Origin: Diplolepis rosae
Taxonomy: Eukaryota > Arthropoda > Insecta > Hymenoptera > Diplolepididae
Reading direction: 5' to 3'
Assembly (NCBI GenBank): GCA_030998225.1
Contig: JAPYXD010000715.1
Span: 7,630,501-7,694,500 of the forward strand
DNA: 64,000 nucleotides
Within the stretch, counting starts at the first letter, position 1. Every line of letters begins with the position of its first letter. This document shows, in pieces, positions 1-11,070 of the stretch. The translations under genes and the position numbers were made by a program. The notes beneath the pieces are model-generated. The model saw nothing but the letters and a program-made list of their open reading frames with translations. It was not told the DNA's origin and did not search any database.

Positions 1-900
1 CTTCTCGAATTTTGATAAAATAATTGGACAATTTCCAAACGTTGTGGAAGCGTGAAACTACTCATGATTAAATGGCAAACCTTACTGATGACACCTGACA
101 GCAGACGTCAAAAATTTCATTTTAAATGAGCCCGATAGGGACATTCAAAATCATATCACCCCTATTGGGAAACCCTTTATTTGCGCCTTGAATAGCTAAT
201 CAACAGAGTTCAGTCTAGCGAAAAAGTATTCCGTCACAGCGATCATCAGCGCTGGCTGCTCGTCGTCAATACGGATCGCAAAGGCCGCAAATATTCAGCA
301 CTCAAAGGGTTAATATAAATAAAAACAGAATTTATTTTAATGAACTATGCCTTCACCTAGTTCTTCCATGTGCTATTATTTATCATTTCCTAAATTTTGA
401 CCGATTTATTTCGATTTGAAATTTTATATATGGAGAACAAATCGATAACCAGTGACTGAATTTGTCACGCGACCTGCATGGCCTTAAACAATTCAAAATT
501 TGTTTAATTTTACAGTTTTTTATTTGAAAATATTATATCTGGCATTTTGAAATTTTTACGATTCTAACATGTTATTTTCAAATGCAACTGTCAGTTGTTT
601 GAAGAAATTCAAAGCAAGTGTCAGTCGCTTGCTTGACAAATCGAAAATTATATATCTTCTTTTCCCCCAACGGGCTTGAAAACATAACGCTTTTCAGTGG
701 AATAATTGAAAAAATTAGTGTTCGACACGGGTTGTAAGGTGATTTCAAACTCCTGTGATTGCTCCCCTCGCGCGAAACCTGCACCTTTCAACTCTTGTTG
801 AACAATCTACTATTTCTACATTCTCCTGAAATTCGCAATTTTCATTTCCCGCAACGGGCTTGAAATACAACGATTTTAGTAGAGGTATTGAAAAGAATTA
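1..900. other. Non-coding AT-rich stretch with a short direct repeat
   Basis: I see no coding region here. A short phrase containing CAACGGGCTTGAAA occurs near 668 and again near 851, about 180 bp apart in the same orientation, suggesting a degenerate local duplication. The phrase TCATGATTAAATGGCAA near 62 recurs near 37974, so part of this stretch is a dispersed repeat. The only open frames are short and have no recognisable motif. Confidence 0.4.
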
Positions 901-1659
901 TTTTTTTTTAAAGTATGGGGAAAGACAGAAAGTATGACCGGGGCAGGTAGTATGACTTACAAATAAAGTAAGTGCTTGTTGATTTTTATGATAATTCTTG
1001 ATAGGAAATGGCTTTTATTGAAATTTTTTAAAAAAACGCATTAGTTTTTTTATTACAGCAATGCAAAGAACGAAAAGACCAACTGAATAAAAATTGCATT
1101 TGAGAAAAAAACGTTAATTAACGCAAATTTTGGAAACTTTTGTGAATACGTTACAGTTAAAGATTTAGGAGAAATCTTTCGTGGGAAATATTTTGGGACG
1201 TGAGCAACTTTACAAAAATGGACGTTTTTGGATAAAAAAAAGTTTTTGGCCTTTTTCTCAGTTTCAATCGAAATGCAGTTAACGGTTCTTTTATTTTGGA
1301 CGGCAGAAAATATTTTTCCTAATAATATGAGCTTTACCCTAAAAAATAAACACATTTCAATCATATTTTATAAAAAATTGAATGCAACGTCGGCTATGCT
1401 GTACGTCTCTCCGCTAGTTACGATATTTTATATTCTTCTACACGTCTGTAGTTTTTTATCATAATGGTGAAAATCGTTTTTATGTAAAAAGAAAAAATGC
1501 GGTGATTTCACTCGTTTTCTATACGGATACATGCAAAAGGTACTGTTTTCAAATAACAATATTCGCGTTCATAGACTCAATATTGAGTTAAAAGTTCCAA
1601 GATTGTTGTATAATAATTTTCTAAATATATTATGAAAATCTGAACAAATTCAGAAGAAA

Positions 1660-1686
1660 AGCGTTATTTCACGACAACTACCTTAA
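1660..1686. mobile_element. Isolated right end of a TTAA-flanked element
   Basis: The sequence GACAACTACC directly followed by TTAA (1683-1686) matches the right terminus of the complete TTAA-flanked element at 42479-43132. I did not find a matching left end (TTAA-GGTAGT) upstream, so this is either a truncated copy or a copy whose left end has decayed. The 901-1659 stretch to the left has no recognisable gene. Confidence 0.35.
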
Positions 1687-1690
1687 TTAT

Positions 1691-2600
1691 TAATTTTACC
1701 TTGAACTTCAATCAGCTTTTTCTAGGTTTACTAAATATTTTCAACGAAAGAATTTTTTTTTTCTTTCAAACATACAGAAAATTAAAAGTAAATATATTAT
1801 TTCATCTTTTCTCTTTCTCATCATACATATATTTTTTAATTTCAGCTCGTGATATTGAAATAATTGGTGGAAATTTACAATTTCTATAAGTTTATAGATT
1901 CAAACTTCTTGCAAATTAAATCATTTAATAAAATGTAGTAAAACAATTGCTGGTTCAGTGAATTGCAGAAAATTTCACATTTATTCTAATTTTTAACTTA
2001 GAAAAAAACTTATCGTTAGAATCGTGAAAATTTGAAGACGAAGAATATAATATTTCTTAATATAAAATTTTTAAAAAATTGTATATTTCATATTTTAATC
2101 CTTATTGCGGTTGAAATTCCTTATTTGAATCATTTTTCGCGCTCAAAGAAATATTTATTTGCTTCAATAAGTCCCATTTTTTGAATTCAACAAGACGCAT
2201 TTGAATCAAATAATTTATCCATGGATGAATCAAGCTTTAGGTTTAGTCGAATCAAGGAAATATTAATTTAATTGAGTCATTCAATAATTAATTTAGGAAG
2301 ATATTTATTCGATTCAAAGAGTTGATACATGTATGTCAATGTAACGTTTCTTTAAATGAATAAAATATTGTGTTGACATATATATTTATTTCTTTAGTTG
2401 AAAGAAATGTTTTTTGTGAACAGTAGAATGGAAGAATTCATTCAAAAAAGAACATTTATTTAAAAGAAAACGATATTTTGTTGAAATAACTGCAAGTACG
2501 TTCAGTTAAAATAAATAATTTCTTTTATATAAATGTTTGGCATCATTGTCATTAGATCTATAACTTAATTCGTGCGGTTTTTTTTCAAAGTATGAACGTT
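1691..2600. other. Non-coding AT-rich stretch with TTGAATCA-like phrases
   Basis: No gene is visible. From about 2110 to 2420 the phrase TTGAATCAAA and close variants recur every few tens of bases on both strands, as in the internal part of a short decayed repeat. No clean inverted termini or target duplication could be defined. Confidence 0.35.
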
Positions 2601-2627
2601 TATTTAAGAAAAACATGTACAATAGTA

Positions 2628-3172
2628 TTATTCAAAGTATTGCCCATCTGAAGCTATGACTTTTTCCCATATTTCTGGCAATTTGTGGATTCCATCCCAA
2701 AAGAACTGCGCCGGCTTGGCGGCCAAGAATGAATCAAGCCAATTTTTGATACCCTGTTCTAATGTGAACCGTATTCCAGTGAGGGCGTTCTGCATCGCCC
2801 GGAACAAATGGTAGTCAGAAGGGGCAAGGTCTGGGCTATAAGGCGGGTGGGGTGAAACTTCCCATCCACTGTTTTCCAAATAGTTCTTAACCGGAATAGC
2901 AACATGGGATCGAGCGTTGTCATGATGTCTGGTCGCATATTCCGGGCGTTTTTCGGCTATTGCTCTCTTCAAACGGATTAATTGTGTTCGGTAGCGTTCT
3001 CCATTAATGGTTGCACCCGGTTTTAGCAGCTCATAATACAGCACACTCTTCTGATCCCACCAAATACAGAGCATTATATGATTTTTTGCGCTTGGGGTTG
3101 TCGTTATGGATCCATTTTTTATCACCAGTAACAGTCCGATGCAAAAATGACTTCGTTTAGTGGCGTTCTACA
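2628..3172 (-). pseudogene. Mariner transposase, C-terminal two thirds (broken)
   Basis: Tc1/mariner transposases cut and paste DNA using a D,D34D catalytic triad. The minus-strand reading shows the first Asp in TGDKKW, the second in HHDNARSH and the third in SPDLAPSDYHLF, so all three acidic residues are present. The block ends with WEKVIASDGQYFE, close to the usual C-terminus. It is broken: an in-frame TAA at 3157-3159 precedes KSFLHRTVTGD, and a short inverted-repeat element (3176-3620) separates it from the N-terminal part at 3622-3758. The nearest methionine codon lies inside the catalytic domain and is not the true start. Roughly 20 to 25 residues appear to be missing at the junction. 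Family membership is seen directly in the motifs; the copy is certainly inactive. Confidence 0.88.
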
Positions 3173-3175
3173 CTG

Positions 3176-3620
3176 AAAAAACAGTATAGCTAAGAGAACT
3201 ATATTTTGGTCCTCAGAACCAGAAAATATTGCTATCATACCAATGCTACGGCATGGTCCTCAGAACTATACGAGTATAGGTGCGACAGCTATACAAGTTC
3301 GTTAATATGAAAATTGTATAGCGATCGTAAACAAAATATTATGCCATCGTTATCGCTCTTGTGAATTTTCGCGTGTGATAAAACAATACGCGATACACAA
3401 AAATGATCTTTCAAAGAAAGAAAAAATGCTCCAAACAAATCGACAAACGCTTCGAAAAAACGCCTCGAAAAAATGACACTTCTTTCTCATTTCGAGGTTA
3501 GAGTCGCGTGCATGCGAAGCAATGTATAGGTCGCGCAGCAAACCGGTATAGTTGTCTCACCTATACCACATGGGTCAAGACACTATATACCGGTATAGGT
3601 CGAACAGCTATACTGTTTTC
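3176..3620. mobile_element. Short inverted-repeat element (MITE) inside mariner
   Basis: The termini AAAACAGTATAGCT (3178-3191) and AGCTATACTGTTTT (3606-3619) are perfect inverted repeats about 430 bp apart. The interior has further GTATAG/CTATAC motifs and no coding potential. It sits exactly between the N- and C-terminal pieces of a mariner transposase, so it was inserted there, apparently with loss of a few dozen bases of mariner. The target duplication could not be defined. Confidence 0.7.
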
Positions 3621-3621
3621 C

Positions 3622-3758
3622 TTGCTTTTGAATGTATCCGGCTGCTTTTAAACGTTTTGAAATGGCTGCTTGAGTGACTCCCAAAGATTCTGCGAGCTCT
3701 TCTTGTGTTTGGCAACAATCTTCATCGAGTAATGCTTCCAGTTCTTCACACTGAGAGA
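3622..3758 (-). pseudogene. Mariner transposase, N-terminal helix-turn-helix piece
   Basis: Read on the minus strand, this piece gives CEELEALLDEDCCQTQEELA and then ESLGVTQAAISKRLKAAGYI, the typical second helix-turn-helix of the mariner DNA-binding domain followed by the IQKQG linker. It belongs to the same copy as 2628-3172. The more N-terminal part is absent beyond about 3758. It is a binding-domain remnant without independent function. Confidence 0.8.
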
Positions 3759-4079
3759 CTTTTCGTTAGAATAAATCGTAAAAGTGAATCATATTTTAGT
3801 ATAATATCGTTTCAAAGTGAGGCAAGCAGTGTTTACATGTCAGAAATTAATATAGTGGTTTTCAAGGGGCAAATTGATATTTTCGTTTGTATAAATGGAA
3901 TATATGTTTTACTATCTGTTACGAAACCGACGAGAATTTGAAATTCACTATATTAAAGTTGCGAAGCGAATTTAAAGTGGTGTTAATACATTTTATTCGA
4001 AAGACTGAAATTAGGAAAGTTACAGTATGTTAAAACTTTGAAGAAGTCAATGTCTAAATTCCATTTTTCAGTTAAATTA

Positions 4080-5256
4080 GGGTAAATGTGCCAATTACTG
4101 CGGATCGAAAATCAAGACGGCTTTTAAAGTTAAAAAAAAGATTTTGAGATGAAAAAGTCGTCGCGAATTAATTTTTAAAGCAGTATTTGGTATTAAGTAA
4201 GTAGCATGCAGTCCTTAAACCCTGAAAAGAAACCAGATTTACTTAAAAAATGCGAATCTAAAAAAAATGTTCCATGTAGGTATTACTGCGGGTTTGCATG
4301 AATTACTGCGCACCAATTACTGCGGAATCCCCAATTACTGCGCTCCAACTACTGTGGAAACCCAAATTTCTGCGCGCGTAATACTGCGATATTATTTTGA
4401 GTGAATTTACAATTAATTTAGAAGTGTTGAACATTTTATTTAATCTCAATTATAAAAAGTAAACACGACGAACCATTCGTAACAAATTAAGATTAATAAT
4501 TTTATTAATTTTATTTAATTTAACTTAAAATTATATCACTTGAGTTCCTCTTGCATCTTTAGCAACGATTAAGGAGTGTTGAACATTTTATTTAAACTAA
4601 ATTATAAAAAGTGAACATGAAGCATTTTTAACAAATTAAGATTAAATAATATTATAACTCTTATTTAATTTACGTTAAAATTATATTACTTGACTTCCTC
4701 TTGCCTCATTAGCAACGATTTTGGAGTTTTCAACATTTTGTTTAATCTCAATTATAAAAAGTAAGCATAACGAAGCATTTGTAATAAATTGAAAGGTTAT
4801 GCAGTGCCGCCTGACAGATCGCAGTAATTCATACACCTATGAAAATCATGTACCAAATACTGTTTCGGTAAAAAAATGATTAAAAAACATATTTTTTGTT
4901 ATTTTGCATAAATATTTAGAAAAATAAGATATTTACTTTGCAAAAAATAATATCACAATAAATATTTTATTTTCAGAAACGGAATTATAACAAGTTTTTC
5001 AGAACGTGTTCATGGCCTGTCAACAAATCTAAGCATTAAATCTATGGGAATCGGGAACATGAGAGTTTCAAATTGCAATCAATTAGCTACAAATATCGTA
5101 ACTATTGATAATTCGTTGATACTTATTATGCTTGGATTAGAAATTAATTGTTTTTAATTGTTCTGTAGCGTTATATATCTTTAAAACATTGTATATCATT
5201 AGTTTTATTTGAAACCACAGTAACTGGGGCATCCACAGTAATACCCACACTTACCC
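4080..5256. mobile_element. TA-flanked 1.2-kb element with GGGTAA termini
   Basis: Imperfect inverted termini of about 26 bp begin GGGTAAATGTG on the left and, read on the other strand, GGGTAAGTGTG on the right. Both are directly flanked by TA (4078-4079 and 5257-5258), the target choice of Tc1/mariner-type elements. No transposase frame is visible. The subterminal part at 4293-4390 repeats the phrase AATTACTGCG about six times with variation, and the right end carries ACAGTAA versions of it. These repeats are possible transposase-binding sites (inference). Between them lie direct AT-rich repeats around 4415-4490, 4570-4640 and 4720-4790. Confidence 0.7.
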
Positions 5257-5309
5257 TATACCGTATACCAAGACAAAAGGTATATTTATCATTTCAATTT
5301 CAAAAAACA

Positions 5310-5690
5310 CGATTAAAATTTAAAAATTCAATTTTTTAAACAAAATATGTAACATACGAAAAAAACGTTGGGATGGAAAATTATCTGCCTAAATGAGGTC
5401 TATAAATTCTCAGTGAGACCTTTTTTGACAAGATGTTCAATTTCAAAAAATACGATTTGAATTTTAAAATTCCATTTTGTAAACAGAATATGTGACATAC
5501 GAAAAAAACGTTGGGATGTGAAATTATCCGCCTAAATGAAGTCTACAAATTCTCAGTGAAACATTTTTTGACAAGATGTTCAATTTCAAAAAATACGATT
5601 TGAATTTAAAAATTCCATTTTGTAAACAGAATATGCGAGATAAGGAAAAAACGTTGGAATGCAAAATTTTTCACGTAAGTAAACTCTACG
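5310..5690. repeat. 143-bp tandem repeat, about 2.7 units
   Basis: The landmark AAAAACGTTG begins at 5361, 5504 and 5647, giving a period of 143 bp. Each unit contains GAAAAAACG, TCCGCCTAAATGA and TTCTCAGTGA-type phrases and a CAATTTCAAAAAATACGAT block. Related, less regular copies occur at 11395-12205, 53700-54420 and 62640-62960, so the unit belongs to a dispersed family. Confidence 0.8.
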
Positions 5691-6660
5691 ATTGTTTTTC
5701 CTCATTGAGATATTCGGAAGAAAATAAATGATTTTAATCATGTAATTTATTAGAAAGTTGCATAAATGTATACAGAAAATCGAGCGGGAAGCACGAGTGT
5801 CATGATAAGAATATGTTCCTTAAGGCTCTACAAATTTGGAACACAACCTTTTTTCATAAAATGTATATTTTTCTTTTAAATTAAAAAAAAAATACTATTA
5901 CAAATCCACACGGAGAAAATTTATTTGTAAAATTTTAATCAAGTAGTTGAGTAAAACAGGGATATAGCGGTTTTTGATTAAATTTTCACCAACAGTTGAG
6001 TAAAAAAAAATTGTCTAATCTTTAGTAAACACATATACGAGTTTTCAGCTTAAGCCAAAGAAACATGCCTTTATGTTCGTTTCATGAAAGAAAATTTAAT
6101 TCGCGAATCTAAATACTTGAAGGTTACTTAAAAGACAAAATTTTCAATGTGATCAACTTTTTTTTGAAATATTTTTTCAACAAAATTTAAAAAAGCAGCT
6201 GTTTACGACACTTTAAAAAACTTGTAACTTACACAAACATTAGTTGTTTTATTCCTAATTTTTTATTGTTGTTCACTACTCAAAACTGTACTAAATAAAA
6301 ATTTGCCATAATAATTGGGCCCAGATGAAATTTTTTTCAAATTTTTACACAGAACAGAGGATGTCCGATCAAACTAAAACTTTGAGGGCTTACTACTGTT
6401 GGGTACGTACAACTTTTGCTATCTCTACGAGAGATACAATACACTTGCAGGAAATGTATTATTTATAATATGCTGCAGACATTAAAATTGAATTACACTG
6501 GTCGAAGCGTAAATACTGAGGTGTAAATACCAGTGTACTAAATATACGTTCGTAATGTTTGACTATAGAAAATTAACATTAATACTTCACCTTATGTGTT
6601 ACGTACGGCTATTATTAATTTAAATAAAATGCATAAAAAGTAAAAACAATTACCCTTAAT
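5691..6660. other. Degenerate copy of the GCGAAGC-type repeat and AT-rich DNA
   Basis: Around 5780-5830 the phrase AATCGAGCGGGAAGCACGAG followed by TGTCATGATAAGAA is a mutated version of the GCGAAGC-hairpin block at 11690, 54440 and 63040. The rest is AT-rich with no gene visible. Confidence 0.45.
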
Positions 6661-7750
6661 ATATTTTATTTATTAGTATAATGAGTACGCGGAGGTCGTC
6701 CAAACTGCCGAATTTAGTTAATATAAATATTAGCTAAATTCGTTTATTATCATGTGGGGTCGTTGGTCTTCTACTCTCGGACTGAGAGTGTATTCTACAC
6801 GCCTACGCTTATCACCTTTAATTTTGAAAGGAAGAAAAGGGGAAAGTTGCCTTGAATAAGTTTAAACCAAGCTGCTATCTAAATTAAAAAAAATAATTTT
6901 ATTTTTAAGGAAAAGAAAACCCATGTGAACATTTTTGTGCCAAGAATAGTAGAGAGGTGAATTGGAATGATACAAGTCGTACTTTACCGTATCCTAGATT
7001 CTATTCCTAGGTTCTTAATCCTACAGGATCTCTGGAAAGCAGGAGCAAGGAAGAGAGTGCGTTCCCGTTGCTGAAGTCCTGAGTTATCCGGGCCAAACTT
7101 CATTTGATGTATTCGTGGTTTCCAAAAGAAACCACTCTTGTCCCTTGCGTGATACACACACAATCAAATACTGTTTCCACTTTTCGTTTAGGTCTAATAA
7201 GAGAATATAACGGTTGGCTTTTAACCAGAAAAGGGTTGAGTGCTTTTAAACTTGCTCTTTTCACCACTGAAATTTTTCTATTAAATCTAATTCAAATATT
7301 TTATGAAAATGATCACTACGGTTTTCAGATTCGGTAGTATTAATTTTCTGCGATTCCTCGCTGCTTTGTGCCGTTTTATTTTGGTGGAGAAAAACCGCGA
7401 AAAACTGAAATTGTACTCTAGATAGTCCGCCGAAGATTTTCGTTGATACACGTACGATGCCGATTGCCAAGAGTCTATCACTAGATAGTCGTTTACGAGT
7501 TATCCTTAACTAGTGAAATAGGTATATACCGACCGTTCACGATCAACGAATTGAACATTTTAAATAGTCCGCCGAAGATGAAATTAATTTTGTTGCTTCT
7601 ATTCGGATGAAGGCTTTTTATTATTATTAACGTCCGCTCAAACACGATCCCCAATTTTAAGCCCTGGACTAGGTATTTTACGAAGCTTAATCAAGTAGCC
7701 AGGTGATAGGACGCGATGGTTCCGAACCGCGGACGGGCAAAGTAGAGAAT
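6661..7750. other. Unassigned stretch, no gene recognised
   Basis: This stretch is less AT-biased than its surroundings but gives only short frames without recognisable motifs. The phrase ATAGTCCGCCGAAGAT occurs near 7422 and again near 7565, indicating a local direct repeat of about 143 bp. It could be the non-coding end of an old retroelement, but I found no primer site, protease or polymerase motif. Confidence 0.3.
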
Positions 7751-8276
7751 TAGTATATTATGTGCCTAGGCACATAATGAGGGTGATTGAGTGACGAGCG
7801 ACAATGTTCGCAGGAGATCGAAGCCAAGGCGTAGTCGAGACAAAGCCGGGACGAATCCGAGGCGCGATCAGTCCTGCGAGCATTGTCGCGAGTCTCGACA
7901 TGTCCCGAATTGTGCGCATTGGCACATATTCTATTTTATGTGACTGTGGTGTGGATACGAGTTTTTATGCGTACATTGGAATCTAATCTAGTACTTATTG
8001 TAATTGTTTGCTGCGCTAGTTGTACGAAGCGGGCGCAAATTGGCGACTAGTCCCGGCCAGTTTGATTTTATCGGTCTTGTGTAGTAGTCAGTGCTAACGC
8101 TGTACGAAGAAGAAGTGAGAAGAAGAAGAATAAGAAATAGATTGCGTTCCGCTGTAAGACTATAATGCGCATGCGCAGTTCAATTTCTACATTGTATTCC
8201 TCTGTAACGGAATATACAACATTGCTTTACTCTCAGCTGTAACGGAAAAACGAGTTTCCGCGGCTGAGGCACATAA
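7751..8276 (+). mobile_element. 'TTATGTGCC' element, copy 1
   Basis: This element begins TAGTATATTATGTGCCTAGG and ends GAGGCACATAA, giving short inverted termini (TTATGTGCC). Inside is a hairpin whose arms read GCTCGCAGGA-type and TCCTGCGAGC-type sequence; between the arms sit a few degenerate units of an 11-bp repeat (GTAGTCGAGGC). Further on come a GAA-rich tract and the palindrome TGCGCATGCGCA near 8166. It has no coding region and is abutted directly by copy 2. Confidence 0.65.
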
Positions 8277-8813
8277 TAGAATATTACGTGCCTAGGCGCA
8301 TAATGAGGGTTATTACGCGACGAGCGAGAATGCTCGCAGGAGATCGAAGCCGAGGCGCGATCAGTCCTGCGAGCATTGTCACGAGTCTCACAATTTCCCG
8401 ATTTGTGTGCATTGGCACGTATTCTATTTTATGTGACATTGGTGCGGATACGAATTTTTATGCGTACACTGGAATCTAATCTAGTATTGCAGTTGTTTGC
8501 GGCGCTAGTCATTACACTTGATATGTCACGACTAGTCCCGGCCATTTTGATTTTATCGATCTTGTGTAGTAGTAATGGATTCTAATAGACGCATGCGCAG
8601 TTCAAATGTACAAGGCTTTGCCAGTAAGGTTCTAACGCTGTATGAAGAAGAAGAAGAAGAAGAAGAAGAAGATTGTGCTTCGTTGCATGGCTATAGGCGC
8701 ATGTGCAGTTCAATTTCTACATTGTATTCCTCTGTAACGGAATATACAACATTCCTTTACTCTCAGCTGTAACGGAAAAACGAGTTTCCGCGGCTGAGGC
8801 ACATAAAAGTATA
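8277..8813 (+). mobile_element. 'TTATGTGCC' element, copy 2
   Basis: This is a head-to-tail neighbour of copy 1, starting TAGAATATTACGTGCCTAGG and ending GAGGCACATAA at 8806. It has the same hairpin as copy 1 but only about one unit of the 11-bp repeat between the arms. A pure GAA run lies near 8643-8672, and CGCATGCGCAGTTC and CGCATGTGCAGTTC occur near 8591 and 8698. The two copies share the 7-bp sequence TAGAATA at their junction. Confidence 0.65.
8643..8672 (+). repeat. GAA trinucleotide run
   Basis: This is an uninterrupted run of about ten GAA units inside element copy 2. The corresponding site in the other copies is GAA-rich but interrupted, so the tract expanded in this copy. Confidence 0.85.
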
Positions 8814-9929
8814 TTCCCTACTGTCCGAGTAGTTCTGGTTAGTACCAGGTTGCTCGAGTAACTGCATATTTGGCTTGGCGTTGATTTGTTTTACTGATTC
8901 ATCGCGAGGTGAACATGGTAGGGTTTTTTGATGATTAAGGAATCTATGATTGGACAAGGGAATAATGTTAGGCAGATTTCGGGAATGTAGATGGACTTTG
9001 CACCGTGCTGATTCAGTTATTGCACCATTTGCTGATTTTTAGGTGTCAAATATTTCTCCCCTATTTCCACGCTTATCGTGAGGAAGGAAATGCGCTCATA
9101 AATTTTTAGTACTTGATGCATTGTCATCAAATTGTAGAAACGATTTTAGTTTCTAATATATTTCATACTAAATTGAAATATATTTAATTAGTCTAGGCTT
9201 ATAATCATTATATGAATTAAAAAGCCTTAACATAATTATTTTGAATGTACAGATGAGTCTTTAGGTTTTAATTACTAAAAGCACATGGCCTTTGTTGTGG
9301 GAGATCATCTGGCTAAAGCATCTAAGCAAGAATAGGCGCAAGAGAAGGGAGTGTGAAATTGGAATGTATACTAGCCTCGCGATGTACAGCAGAGCACATC
9401 AAAAAGTTTCCAAAAGAGACGGGTACATTGGGCATGTGCATGGGCGAACGAAGAAAGGAATTGACAAACGGCAGAAAGCTATGGTGATATACAGTGCATG
9501 AGTGTATGCGCGCTAGATATCTCTTCCTCTCTCTTTTCTCTCGCGCTCTCTCCTCTCTCTTCTACTTTCCAGTAAAGATATCTATAATGTTGGTTTATAA
9601 TGCTTTCTTGGAGTTACATTCATTTGTTATTCATTATTTTAGGTACTTCTAAAATTACAATTTTATGCGATAATGTGACAGGCCACTCGCATTAAAATAT
9701 AATAGCAATGATATTAATGGTGATATTAATATTAATAACATAATATATTAGGAATTTCCTTCCCGAACCAACCATCTGCTAAAAGTTTCTTGACCCGAGC
9801 AACGACAAGCTGCACCAGCTTTCAAAATTATGTGAAAAGGATAAATTGTACTCACGTAGTATTTCCTAGACCAATTATTGGCTTCTCTTATTCGCCTTCG
9901 AAACAGTATTTTCTTTCCCACTGTTACAT
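8814..9929. other. No gene recognised; CT-rich tract
   Basis: This is AT-rich non-coding DNA with a pyrimidine-rich CTCTCTT-type tract at about 9520-9566. Short open frames here carry no motif. Confidence 0.35.
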
Positions 9930-10450
9930 ATAAGGTAGTTTTCATCCACGAAAATTAGATCTCAGGCAAAAATAGATAATTTTGCTTTAAAGAATAGCAA
10001 TATTATTATTGAAGGGCTATTTTAAAAGAGAAAAGATTATTATACAAGAAAAAATTTGAAACACAGAAAAATAATTTTATTAATAAATTTTATTTTTCAC
10101 CCAACTTTTTTTCTTATTGCTTCTTACCAAATTTTAAAAAATTATGCGACTAATAAATCATGAATCATTTTTACAGAGAAAAGATTTCCCACAATTTCAC
10201 CGTTTATGATTTTTAAAAATAAATTCTTTAATTACTGGAACCATCAAAAAAACATTTTTCAAAACGAAATTTTTATAAACAAATTGCTCAATTTGATAAT
10301 AATTTATTCATTTTCGAAAATTGGAAATGGTTAAGTTGTAGGGAATCTTTTTCTTGAAAAAGTAATTTGTAATTTATTAAAATCGCATAATTTTTTAAAA
10401 TTAGGTAAGAAGCGATAAGAAAAAAGTTGGGAAAAATAAAATTTATAATT

Positions 10451-11070
10451 AATAGAATATTACGTGCCTAGGCGCATAATGAGGGTTATTACGCGACGAG
10501 CGAGAATGCTCGCAGGAGATCAAAGCCAAGGTGTAGTCGAGGCGTAGTCGAGGCGTAGTCGAGGCGTAGCCAAGTCGTAGCTGAGGCAAAGCCGAGACGA
10601 AGCTGAGACAAAGCCAAGACGAAGCCGAGTCGAGATCAGTCCTGCGAGCATTGTCGCGAGTCTCGTAATTACCCGAATTGTGTGCATTGGCACGTATTCT
10701 ATTTTATGTGACTTCGGTGCGTATACGAGTTTTTATGCGTACACTCGAATCTAATCTAGTATTCATTATGATTCTCGTCCATTGCACTTGATATTTCGCG
10801 ACTAGTTCCAGCCATTTTGATTTTCTCGATCTTGTGTAGTAGTAGCGTATTGTAATAGAGCATGCGCAGTTCAAATGTACAAGGCTTTGTCAGTACGGTG
10901 CCAACGCTGTACGAAGAAGTAGAAGAATAAGAACAAGATTATGCTCCGCTGTATGGTTATAGGCGCATGCGCAGTTCGATTTTTACATTACATTCCTCTG
11001 TAGCGCAATGCACTACATTACGCTACTCTCAACTGTAGCGTAAAACGAGTTTACGCGCCGGGGGCACATA
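10451..11070 (+). mobile_element. 'TTATGTGCC' element, copy 3, nested
   Basis: This copy begins TAGAATATTACGTGCCTAGG and ends GGGGGCACATA, and is inserted in the right arm of the foldback element 9934-11213. Between its hairpin arms it carries the longest 11-bp array in the plus-strand copies, about nine to ten units of GTAGTCGAGGC and variants at 10531-10630. GCATGCGCAGTTC motifs occur near 10862 and 10968. Confidence 0.7.
10528..10632 (+). repeat. 11-bp minisatellite (GTAGTCGAGGC units)
   Basis: There are three exact units of GTAGTCGAGGC and about six diverged ones (GAAGCCGAGAC-type) in an 11-bp register. The array is bounded by inverted sequences GCTCGCAGGAGATC and GATCAGTCCTGCGAGC, so it occupies the loop of a potential hairpin. 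Confidence 0.8.

Noticed and set aside
300..316. AAAGGGTTAA near 304 as a piggyBac-type end
   Set aside because: Only a few bases match and no partner end was found nearby.
8575..8772. Frame with a run of glutamates
   Set aside because: It arises from the GAA microsatellite in a non-coding element.
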